Below are positions 48,401-56,472 of a stretch of 64,000 nucleotides of DNA, piece by piece. How positions within the stretch are numbered: the first letter of the stretch is position 1; each line of letters opens with the position of its first letter. The notes under the pieces were generated by a model. That model made no database searches. It was not told the DNA's origin and was given only the letters and a program-made list of their open reading frames with translations. Source of the DNA: Schizochytrium sp. TIO01 (lineage: Eukaryota > Sar > Bigyra > Thraustochytrida > Thraustochytriidae). The stretch lies in the NCBI GenBank assembly GCA_004764695.1, contig SMSO01000031.1, positions 3,519,048 through 3,583,047 of the forward strand, read 5' to 3'. The position numbers and the translations under genes were made by a program.

Positions 48401-51400
48401 AATGTGTGATGTCACTGCTGCTGCAAGGTACATACTACCACCAACACCTTTTGTACAACCCTCTGAGGCGTCTGCTTGTGAGACTTCATTCAGCTGACAC
48501 TCTGCTGTCTGATACATTGAACTGTTTGAGCTTAAAATGAATGCACCACACTTCGCTCTTGTAGAGAACGAGGTAACAAGGTCACATGTGGTTTGCTCAC
48601 GACAAGTAAATGACGCTGCGTTGTCCACGAAAACCGTGGAGTTCATATTTGCAATAGTTCCGACTCCTGCGTATATCGCTCCACCTTGCTGAGCAGCTGT
48701 ATTAGAATCAAATGTAGCGTTGACTGCGTTAATCTCAGCTCCGCTGTCCACTGCAACAGCTCCACCTACAGTAGTCGCTGTATTTTTGGTGAAGGTAGAT
48801 TCAGTTACGTCAATCACAAATGCACCAGTCGCATAGATTGCACCACCTGAGGTTTTTGTGGCCTCATTGGAGGTAAATGTACATGATGTAATATTCATGG
48901 CCGAGACGGAAGGACTCTCCTCAGCATAAATTGCAGCACCCATGTTTGCTGAATTACCAGAAAATTGAACATCAATCATGCACAATTGAGCTTCACCACA
49001 AACACTATAATCAGATGATGGGAGAGCATTTGAAATGTATATGGCACCTCCACCAACGCTAGCTTCGTTTTTCTCGATGCTTCCACCCTGCCAGATTTCA
49101 GGAAGAATGCTGTTGGTTTTGAACTCAACAGCACCTCCATCAAGGCCAGCAGTATTACCAGTAAAATCAACATTTTGAAATGCACGAATTTGGCCTCCAG
49201 AGACAACAGTAATTGCACCTCCACCACCTTCACATTGATTGTCACTGAATACTGTATCAATGATTGTGTCGATGTACCCAGCAACATACATACACCCTCC
49301 TTCTCCTGCCTGGATACTGTTCTGCGTATTTCCTGTGAAAATGCAATTACTGATAGTGCCGATCTGGCCACGGCTAGTAAGAGCAACTGCCCCTCCAGTG
49401 GTAGCTGACATCTTTTCATAGGTGCTGTCAAGGATCTCATTTACTGTACCATCAACTAAAAGAGCGCCGCCAAAACGCTGGCTAAGACTGCCTCCTGCTT
49501 TGGCGTTGTAAAAGTAGCAATTTTTGATTCGACCTAGAGTGCCCTGTACAAAGATCTGTCCGCCAAAGCGATGCTCACCATCGAAGATCGAGGTGTTTCT
49601 TTGATGCTGAAAATTCTCGTATCTCCAGAGAGTTCCACCGCGATGAACATGAAGAAATTCGTCGCCTTGTAGCAGAATTCTATCTGAATCTGATTCTGAT
49701 GGGTCGCCAATGAGACTGATATTTTTGCCCTGTTCGATAACAAGCTCGTACACCAGATCTATATTTGCAGTGATGCGGATTTCTCCATGAACAAAGGTGT
49801 CATTTGCAAGGAGCGAGCTGAGCTGCTCATATGTAGAGACAAACATAATTTCATATGGCTCGTCACTGGCAGATACTTCATCCTCTGCATCAACTATTGG
49901 CGATACCCACGCGGTAAGGTCTACTGGCAGTAACGTATCGATGTCATCCTGGACTTTGTCTTCATAGGAAACAAAAACATACACCTCAGAAGACCAAAGC
50001 TCAATTCCATCATAGTGGCCCTTTGCACAGACGCGGCGGGTCATATTTCCAAGCACATTGGTATTGTTGAGTTCATCGACTCCGAAATCTTCTGAAGTGA
50101 GCGAGTCGCTTTCCCGAAGAGCCAGAAAATTGAAAGGACAACTGGTCAAATACTCATCAAAGTACTCCATGTTTGATGAGATATTTAAATCAAGGTGAAT
50201 TGTTGCGTTCGGAACAGATGTGGAGAGTTTGATACACTGCACTACCGGCGAACTTGCCAAAGTGAAGTAGTCAGTGACATTTGTGTGGGTGCCATTTGAG
50301 TAGAGGACCAATTCAAAACAAGATACAGCTGGGTCGGTATCTTGATATGGGATGTCTTCCACCATATCTGTAGCAGAGTTAACAACATCAAACAGTGCAT
50401 CACTCGTGGTGGCTGAAATACGCCACCATCCTGTAGTTTTGTCATTGAGATTTCTATAGACACTAGCCAGGAAAATTTCACCTTCACTGTTTGTAGTAAG
50501 TCCAAAATGGAACAGCTGCTGTTTTGACACTTCGCCATCATCAGCAAAATAGGCTGAACTCCATGTATTTCCATCATCCTCTGATACTCGGAAGGCAAGG
50601 CGGAAGAGACTAGTACCGAGTACTTCCCAGCGATAGAAAACGGCCCAACGGCCGGCTTGGGAAGGGTCGGCAATGATGAACATTTCCTCATCAGATAAGG
50701 TGTATGGGAAAGCAACTGGGTGTACAAAGCCAGTTGTTTCTACTCTGAGAGCACCATTGTCACCTGGGGTTAGTCGCGCATACCGAATTCCCACAGATTC
50801 ATGTTGCCAAATGAGCATCCAGGTGTCATTGTGAGGACTCGAAGCAAGATGAACGTCTGCATCCTTTCCACCATAGTTCGTTACACGAACACGGTCGTAC
50901 CAAGAGCATGAGCGTTCTAAACCTGCCTTCGCCTCTGCAAACTCAATATCAGCGTGGCCGTTTGCTAATGTTATAGTGTTTACTAGAAGAATGCGTCCAG
51001 TGCGTTGGTCCGAGAGTAGGGAAGGGTTTCTATCCTGCAGCAAATCACTTTCTGCTCCTGAATAGGCACTGGTAACTTCCATGAGAGAGGTCTCGGACAT
51101 GGTGTTATCTAAGAGGCCATACGAAGAAGTGCCATCGTTCACTGAGAATGATGTTGACAGAATATCCTTATCGTCGCCCAAGTCCTGCCCATCAGTAGTT
51201 GGCGTTTCCCAAATGATCACAGCGGTACCATTATCATCGGTGCCAATATTAGGGTAACGTTTGTATCCAGTTCCAGCAGTGATTTGTAATCCATAACCTT
51301 CTTCCTCACCAGTCCAGAACCCACCCTCCAAGGCCTTTGCTTTGCTAATTTGTCCAACATGGATACTCTGAAACGTCTTTTTGAGTTTACTTCCGTAATA

Positions 51401-51862
51401 AGTTGGTGCTTGGTTGCGAAATGCCACTGCCCATCCTTGGTCTCCAAACGACGAGACTTTGGGCATAGACTGGCCTCGTCCAGGTAGGCTTGAGTCGGCT
51501 GACTTGCTGATGTTGAATGCATAGTGTGCTTCAGACCAAGTCTTGTTGTCGTGTGGACGCGTGCGATATTTAAGCTGGACAATCTCTTGGTCTACATCTG
51601 TTATGCTTGAATAGAGAGCGATACAGTCGCCTGCTGTGTCGCAGGCAACAGCAGGTCTAATTGAAGGGCTTGCTTCAAGAGTGTCACTGTTCAACCATAG
51701 TTCTCCATCACCGCAGAGCTCCTCAACCTCGCTCCAGCCTCCAGCAGCTGCTGAAACTTTGTAAGGTAGCGCCACAAGAGACGTCAAGAGCAGAAGTAGA
51801 ATTGCCATTGTCTTCAAAGGCACTGCGCCTGGCAGACTTTGTGCAGCCGCCATCTTCTGCAT
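45404..51862 (-). CDS. Giant multidomain surface protein: Asp-box propeller, beta-helix, Cys-rich modules, polytopic membrane domain (paralogue 1)
   Basis: 2,152 aa, ATG at 51860-51862 (a second ATG three codons on is equally possible). Signal peptide to about residue 40 (ILLLLLTSLVAL), then AAGGWSEVEELCG. Residues 45-520 are beta-rich with a sialidase-type Asp-box SEDDGNTW near 427, suggesting a BNR-type propeller. Residues 765-1220 are a right-handed beta-helix with recurring GGA[IVL] (GGAVALTSRGQIGTI, GGGAITVVSGGQI), like polymorphic membrane proteins. An EGF-like Cys cluster follows (about 1230), then GCC2/GCC3-type modules (CPRGSYVEDATVGCIQCP, about 1400; GPFCAACEDD). Eight or so membrane spans lie at 1560-1950, with the conserved FFQIAYGFHRIF and NLDSS...CF pattern. 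The cytoplasmic tail of about 190 residues is Ser-rich. Probably a cell-surface receptor, adhesin or channel; ligand unknown. No intron. Confidence 0.85.
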   Translation of the reverse strand: MQKMAAAQSLPGAVPLKTMAILLLLLTSLVALPYKVSAAAGGWSEVEELCGDGELWLNSDTLEASPSIRPAVACDTAGDCIALYSSITDVDQEIVQLKYRTRPHDNKTWSEAHYAFNISKSADSSLPGRGQSMPKVSSFGDQGWAVAFRNQAPTYYGSKLKKTFQSIHVGQISKAKALEGGFWTGEEEGYGLQITAGTGYKRYPNIGTDDNGTAVIIWETPTTDGQDLGDDKDILSTSFSVNDGTSSYGLLDNTMSETSLMEVTSAYSGAESDLLQDRNPSLLSDQRTGRILLVNTITLANGHADIEFAEAKAGLERSCSWYDRVRVTNYGGKDADVHLASSPHNDTWMLIWQHESVGIRYARLTPGDNGALRVETTGFVHPVAFPYTLSDEEMFIIADPSQAGRWAVFYRWEVLGTSLFRLAFRVSEDDGNTWSSAYFADDGEVSKQQLFHFGLTTNSEGEIFLASVYRNLNDKTTGWWRISATTSDALFDVVNSATDMVEDIPYQDTDPAVSCFELVLYSNGTHTNVTDYFTLASSPVVQCIKLSTSVPNATIHLDLNISSNMEYFDEYLTSCPFNFLALRESDSLTSEDFGVDELNNTNVLGNMTRRVCAKGHYDGIELWSSEVYVFVSYEDKVQDDIDTLLPVDLTAWVSPIVDAEDEVSASDEPYEIMFVSTYEQLSSLLANDTFVHGEIRITANIDLVYELVIEQGKNISLIGDPSESDSDRILLQGDEFLHVHRGGTLWRYENFQHQRNTSIFDGEHRFGGQIFVQGTLGRIKNCYFYNAKAGGSLSQRFGGALLVDGTVNEILDSTYEKMSATTGGAVALTSRGQIGTISNCIFTGNTQNSIQAGEGGCMYVAGYIDTIIDTVFSDNQCEGGGGAITVVSGGQIRAFQNVDFTGNTAGLDGGAVEFKTNSILPEIWQGGSIEKNEASVGGGAIYISNALPSSDYSVCGEAQLCMIDVQFSGNSANMGAAIYAEESPSVSAMNITSCTFTSNEATKTSGGAIYATGAFVIDVTESTFTKNTATTVGGAVAVDSGAEINAVNATFDSNTAAQQGGAIYAGVGTIANMNSTVFVDNAASFTCREQTTCDLVTSFSTRAKCGAFILSSNSSMYQTAECQLNEVSQADASEGCTKGVGGSMYLAAAVTSHIHKCDFQADNPLPTVDESDIYVNYNGVTNYFADSAGRYIYAESRFRFSESTYAGASTSFAPSTSIIGCPDTCSSLGTCLTSSSSISVECTCTGAVEGDDGYEEGGCSRRRVRNVIGNSTFYTRDEEDEDDSSVADGYVVLTWTWTGDTDMFLIYRTDERDSTTMPSLSSCIDVSEAKANVPDCILVQDSTVRSAEIGLEVSTPAFFRVLASVSSVYTAVSDAMSSASIICEPGAERVPAAEDGSYECEYCPRGSYVEDATVGCIQCPNDLLTTRGKATSVDDCFAPAGYYSTTDENGDIVVYPCVTGMNCSSVGESLEVLDLLPGYWRASRDSASIYACEVAARCVGGDGSLKNTSSNSSNRRMLSAYTNPLYCAEGHTGPFCAACEDDLSYNDSGLCTECTDERRNLSIAKFSVMVIFTSIGWLLIIFAVFYYAQKSVKTRKADRCSCVPSFCRKRSKVARCKACCSCKFQAHVFEDLLITFMISLGFFQIAYGFHRIFEQSYDWLSVWDDFSKGMAWFNLDSSKLSSTFSCFIEDTQFSRVLFATIMPIVALLLLCISFLCFQKCLAWFEFEKEEQREDARGKVTAMTWRLAYYLIVNIFPQANLTIIQTFIYDTLEDGTQYLRYDYSTEYSTTSTLHYYSLVMSIIYSVGPVGLLSYLIYSRTPGVEALYEQHVDPERKTKDYSRFTYKFREYFQVLDMIRKYFQTSVALLVAEGTVGQLAFTYLITFAGTMVQMYLHPYRDYVDNFYASMVHAGLFLLLTVILWSTIEDSTYIPRALACGIIGYELFLLLWCGATKVSSILRTIWTCGHDVTNPSLFNGHRRHRRLSSDKVLKVDVEESSPFDTKENSVMLYDSTQSLHTSSLPHHMILQGEIDLSSNSDSFEDDEFRKGRSGFHETLNRSNASLLDLESFSTSGVVPTVASPPAPLLTHAMTPRSDISLELRSPSEQSMKRPNSENEDNAKTAEDDEKSAPTTSTTENSSFQTRFNNSTDVALS

Positions 51863-52448
51863 AATATATTCCTCTCTGCAGACTTGAGTTAGTCTGAGTG
51901 GAAGGTTTTGCTTGTGCTAAGCTTAGCTTAGTTACGCCCAGGCAAGTGCCTGGGCTATACTCTTCTCAACGCTCGTTGATCAGTAGATGCGCAGCAAATG
52001 GTGGATATCTTGGCTTGGGTTTTGCTTTCGTGCTGCCTCTAGCTACAGGTGGTCCTCTCAAGTTATACCCTCAAATTATGATATTATGTAATTTGCTCAC
52101 CAGCACAGCACAGCACAGCACAGTACAGTCCCAGCCCCACGAGCCCGAGCCAAGTGGTCTCGCTATCCTCGTCAGCTGACAAACCAACTAACGCACTAGC
52201 AAGCTAGCTAGCTAGCTATCTGCTCGACACCTATCACCACCATGCACGCACAGCGTCACAGAGCTCGCTCTCTCCGCGCACGCAGGCTGCACTCGCTTAT
52301 CCCCACTTGCCTCCCAGGCTCCGCAATCAGTGTTTGCTTTGCTTCGCTTGCTTGCTTGCTTGCTTGCCTGCAATCAATTCCCAAAGGACCTTGCGTACCC
52401 CAAGAGGTTCCAAATATGTCCCTCCTTAAGGGGAATGCTGTACTCCAG

Positions 52449-52449
52449 A

Positions 52450-52482
<33 letters not shown>

Positions 52483-52483
52483 C

Positions 52484-52514
<31 letters not shown>

Positions 52515-52546
52515 CTCAATCAATCACTCACTCACTCATTCATTCA
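52449..52546. repeat. (AATC)n / (CACT) tetranucleotide array
   Basis: About 20 AATC units interrupted by CACTC variants, grading into ACTC and ATTC. Confidence 0.9.
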
Positions 52547-52617
52547 GCCATCCAGAGAGGGCACCAACCGACCAGTGAGAGATAAGAAAAGAAGAAAGAG
52601 AAAGGAATCGTTGTTTG

Positions 52618-52676
52618 CGTCTCATTCTTTCATTCTGTCATTCTTTCATTCTTTCATTCTTTCATTCTTTCATCCT
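52618..52676. repeat. (ATTCTTTC)n array
   Basis: Seven near-identical 8-bp units, one with G for T. Confidence 0.85.
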
Positions 52677-52967
52677 TTGAGAGAGAAGAGAAGAGAAGTG
52701 AAGTGAAGTGGTCTCGTGAACGTGTGCGCGTGTGTAGGTAGAAGAAGAACTAGGAGGTACCTGCTTACTGCGTGTAGTTAGTTAGTTAGTTCTTCTGCAG
52801 TTTCACTCCAATAATCTGTTTGATAGATAGAGCATAGTTAAACAACCCTGCGTAGCAAGCACTGAAACAACCAACCAATCCATCAATCAGTCAATCGATC
52901 TATCTATTTAATCCGGGTTCTCCCATCATCGCCAGCACCCACGCATTCGCATGCATGCATGTCATGT

Positions 52968-52968
<1 letters not shown>

Positions 52969-53040
<72 letters not shown>
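52969..53040. repeat. (CAAG)n microsatellite, 18 perfect units
   Basis: Seventy-two bases of uninterrupted CAAG, the longest pure tetranucleotide in the window. It reads as Ala-Cys-Leu-Leu or Gln-Ala-Ser-Lys repeats in open frames that I do not regard as genes. Confidence 0.97.
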
Positions 53041-53179
53041 TTCCGGCCCAGAGTCGCTCGGGACGGCCAGACGAAACGAATGTAGCGCCGGGCCCTTCTC
53101 GAGCTGGCAGTGGCAGTGAGTGGCATTCAGTGTTCCTGCAGACTTCAAGCCCTGAATTCCGTGCACTTGCTTACTGCTG

Positions 53180-53250
53180 CTGATTGATGATTGATTGATT
53201 GACTGATGATTGATTGATTGATTGATTGACTGACTGACTGACTGACTGGA
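53180..53250. repeat. (GATT)n to (GACT)n array
   Basis: GATT units change to GACT units from 53226, a unit-switch typical of slippage with point mutation. Confidence 0.85.
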
Positions 53251-53845
53251 TCATCCGTGCACTTCCTCACTCTCACTCTTCCCCTCGCTCGCTCTGGCTA
53301 GCTAGCTAGCTAGCAAGCTAGCCCATTCCACTGCAGCCAGTCAGTCCACTTGGGGCTCATCTGCTCTGCGCTGCTCTGGAGGAGTCCGGTCTGCCCCGGT
53401 CCACGCACCCGAGTCTCGCTCGCATCGTCGTCCCCTTCGTCGAGACCGTCGCCGCTGCGGCATGCATGCCTCCTCCTCGTGCAGCCACAGCCGGCCAGCC
53501 GGCCAGCCAGACATGCCGCGGCAGTCCGTCACTCACTCACTCACTCACTCTCTCACTCTCTCAGCCGCTCTTCGCTCTCCGCTGCTTCGCCTTCGCAGTG
53601 CTTGCAATCTCTCGAGTTCTTCGCCAACGAGTTCTTCGCCATCTCGAGTTCTTCGCCAGCTCGAGTTCCCAGTTCTTGCAGTTCTTGCAGCTCGAGCTCG
53701 CTGCAGCTAGCTAGCTCCAAGACCAGGCAGAGCTGGAGCAGAGAAGGCCTGCCTGCCTGGTCTGAGGCAGCAGCCCTGAGAGCAGGCGGCGGCAGCAGAG
53801 GTGCCTGCTGCCTGCCTCTGGCGACGGTACGCAGGTAGTTCGCGA

Positions 53846-53970
53846 CGGATGGATGGATGGATGGATTGACTGCGCTGTTACATTCGTTGCATCGATTGAT
53901 CGAATGATCGAATGATCGAATGATCGATTCAACGATCGATTTGAACGATTGAACGATTGAACGATTTGAT
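53846..53970. repeat. (GGAT)n followed by GATCGAAT-type array
   Basis: Five GGAT units, then degenerate GATCGAAT, TTGAACGA repeats to about 53970. Confidence 0.8.
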
Positions 53971-54136
53971 CGCACGGTTTACGGCGGCTCCTCGAAACCG
54001 GGGCCCCTGGAAGGCTGGAGGGGCGGGTGGCTCGAGCGTGGTGGGCGAGGCGAGGTGAGGCGAGCGAGCCCGCTCTGCCGGCCTGCTTGCGGGATGGGCA
54101 GGAGCTCTGCAACGAAGATTGAGTTGAAGATAGAGT

Positions 54137-54238
54137 GTATGTATATATGTATGTATATGTATGTATATGTATGTATATGTATGTATATGTATGTATATGT
54201 ATGTATATGTATGTATATGTATGTATATGTATGTGTGT
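54137..54238. repeat. 10-bp minisatellite, unit ATGTATATGT
   Basis: About ten nearly perfect 10-bp units of alternating purine-pyrimidine, one helical turn per unit, followed by GTGTGTG. Prone to unpairing or cruciform formation. Confidence 0.92.
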
Positions 54239-54360
54239 GACTTAGTTATTTATATACTTTGCAAAGGTGAGGTAAAACTAAAATGTGTCAAGTAAATCAA
54301 TCTCGGCGCAGGTAGGTAGGGCCTTCCTAAGCAAATGACTAGCAGTGAAAAAAAGGGTCG

Positions 54361-54434
54361 GGTTCTCTTTTTTTTTCCTTTTTTCCTTTTTTCCCCTTTT
54401 TTCCCTTTTTTCCCTTTTTTTTTTTTTTTTTAAT
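54361..54434. repeat. T-rich polypyrimidine tract
   Basis: Blocks of T6-T14 separated by CC or CCC; strand-asymmetric homopyrimidine that could form a triplex or serve as a promoter tract. Confidence 0.85.
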
Positions 54435-54698
54435 TTTAAATTTTAAATTAAGTTTCGCTCTTTTCGGTTAAAAGAACAAAGTGTGACAAAAGGAGTTAGT
54501 TCGAGTTGATAATCGGATTAACGATCTACGATTTCTCTTGGTTCAAGTTCGCTTTCCTCCTTTGCGAAATCAATCGAAGATCGCAGTCGTTCCATCGAAC
54601 CGGTCCGCCGACCAAGTCGACCTCCCTTTTCCCCACGCCTTACGAGACCCGGCAGCGACCATGTCGATGCGCCGACTGAGCTGTGCGCGTGTCGAAGA

Positions 54699-55641
54699 AT
54701 GCGTTTTGCAGAAGATCTTGAAGAAAGTATTTCCACATATGACAATGATGGCAAAGTAATCAATGGGAAAAGCTGAAAGGTAAATTTATTTTAGGCATTT
54801 TAATTTTAATTTAATTAAAAAAATTAAAAATAAAAAAACTATCAAAAAAACTATCAAAAAAAAGAAGTTAGAGATACAATGAGAGTTGAGTCAACTTATT
54901 GATGCGAATGAAGAACTGACGTCCTCGCAGAACCAAGCTCAGCAGTACGAGTTGATCAACGCCATCGTCGAGGACGTCACGGCGAAGAAGCCCAGAGAAG
55001 CCGACCTGCTCGCCTGCAGGAGGTCGAGGGCGAAAGTGATTGAGGTCACAGGCACCAGGTCTGGCTGCCTGGGTGGGTAAACTTGGAGCTAGCTCGAAGA
55101 ACCATGCATGCTTCGAGGCTGCGAAGGACGCGAGGACTCTGAGGACCTCGAGACCTGCTCCGGAAGGAGGGCTGCGCAAGCGGCAGCCTTCGCGACTTGA
55201 AGAACCTGGGCGACGTCTCACGCCTGCCTGCCGTGCAAACTGATCTGCTCATCAGCCGTGAACGAACGAACAACGCTGCTGGTTCTCAAGGGATGGATGG
55301 ATGGATGGATGGATACCTAGGTACGCGTGGATGCCGTCGATGCCGTCGGTGTACGTGTAAAGGCCCAAGAAGAACGGCCTCGGCCTCGCTCGAACCGGGC
55401 GGCTGCTCGTGGTTTGGGCTAGCGAGGCAGTCGTTTGTTGGCAAGAGACGACGAAGGCCACAGTCTCAGTCTTCGACTGCAGAGCGTGAATCAAGCCCAT
55501 TCATTCTCCGTCGATTGGAATGGAAAGCGGTACCTTCATTCCTGCTCGCGTCGCAGGACTTTGGAGACGAAGAAGATGTTGCAGCAGCTGTTTAGCACGC
55601 ACGATACGCTGCGGCAGTTGGCGAAAGAAACTCCAACTTGA
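54699..55641 (+). CDS. Possible small spliced gene (three exons), unknown product
   Basis: Three protein-like stretches join in phase at splice-like sites. Exon 1: ATG at 54699 to 54755 (MRFAEDLEESISTYDNDGK), donor GTAATC. Exon 2: 54931-55076, after CGCAG (begins NQAQQYELINAIVEDVTAKK), donor GTAAAC. Exon 3: 55557-55641, after GTCGCAG (begins TLETKKMLQQLFSTHDTLRQ and ends at TGA). The product would be 95 aa, helical and charged. Sequence upstream of exon 2 (SQLIDANEELTSSQ) also looks coding, so the first acceptor may differ. The second intron would be 480 bp and could hide another exon. Other genes here lack introns, which counts against it; a decayed gene is an alternative. I recognise no family. 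Confidence 0.22.
55290..55323. repeat. (GGAT)n array abutting TACCTAGGTA palindrome
   Basis: Five or six GGAT units to 55313, then the perfect palindrome TACCTAGGTA at 55314-55323, a member of the spacer dyad family. Confidence 0.75.
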
Positions 55642-56397
55642 AGCGAACCGCTCAAGCTTTAAGGTTTAAGCGGCGTGCCGCTGAAGGTTCGTGCACAGGC
55701 ACGAGCTGACTCGAGCGGGAGATAGCTGGAGAGGTACCAGAGGTTCGTACGCACGTGCTGAAGAGGCACTGAATGAACACGTGCAATTGGAGAGATAGGT
55801 ACACACTGACCGAGTGAAGAGCAGAGAATTAAGGAAATGGATGGCATAAGCACGCGCGGCCTAATGAAAGACTGACTTGGGCGAATTACCCACAGTAGTA
55901 GAAGGAAGGGTCATCCTCTGAGGTTCTCTTGAGGAAAGAGTTGAAGGAGCTGAAAGAGTTGAAGGCATTCTAGATAGATATATTTCTATAGAGCAGCGCT
56001 GAGTTTTTTAGGTGTCACAGAGTTGTTTTGGTTTTGCTTTGATGGTGCCTGAGTTGAAGAGCACAGCTCGTGAACGGACAGGACCTGCGAAGCACTGAGG
56101 GAGCGAAGCAATGGCGGATGAGCGAATGAAGCAGCTCAGCAGCGACAGCGTCGAGGCACGAGAGATCGGGCGTGCATGCCTGCCTGCCTACCTGCTGGGT
56201 TGAAGCAAGCAAGAGAAGCAAGCAACCTAGGATCTCACTCGTGACAACAAGGAGCATATCACGGCGCGTGATAGTTGCCACTTTGCTTTGAGTTCATCAA
56301 GCGTAAGCAACGCCAGATGGGGTCAAGATAAACGCGAACCTAGGAGAAGTCGAGACGAAGATGTCTGCATAAGTTGAAGGTTGATTGGTTAGGTATG

Positions 56398-56415
56398 AAA
56401 AAGAAGAAGAAGAAG

Positions 56416-56445
<30 letters not shown>
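56398..56445. repeat. (AAG)n microsatellite
   Basis: Fifteen AAG units just downstream of the stop of the second giant gene (28 bp away), so probably in its 3' UTR. Confidence 0.93.
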
Positions 56446-56446
<1 letters not shown>

Positions 56447-56472
56447 GGACGAAGGAATTGGACAATGGGCTT

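Larger units (their letters stand above)
51863..56472. other. Microsatellite-dense spacer between the tandem giant genes
   Basis: 4.6 kb, the longest gap. Arrays of different tetranucleotides follow one another from 52.1 to 54.0 kb: CAGCA, GCTA, GCTT, AATC, ATTCTTTC, CAAG, GATT/GACT, CACT, GGAT and GATCGAAT. A 10-bp minisatellite and a T/C tract follow. Many long open frames here are products of the repeats. A possible spliced gene on (+) lies at 54699-55641. The promoter of the giant gene ending at 45404 must lie near 51.9 kb. Confidence 0.6.

Noticed and set aside
52242-52706. 154-codon frame with SINQ-type repeats
   Set aside because: Made by the AATC array, with no non-repeat coding signal.
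52900-53183. ACLL and QASK repeat frames
   Set aside because: Translations of the pure CAAG microsatellite.
52449-53250. Possible CRISPR-like array
   Set aside because: Units are 4-8 bp and contiguous, without spacers; ordinary microsatellites in a eukaryotic genome.
53350-53975. Ser/Leu-rich overlapping open frames on both strands
   Set aside because: Open because of GC-rich, repeat-derived sequence in several frames at once; no conserved motif.
54055-54240. YICMYMYV repeat frame
   Set aside because: Translation of the 10-bp minisatellite.
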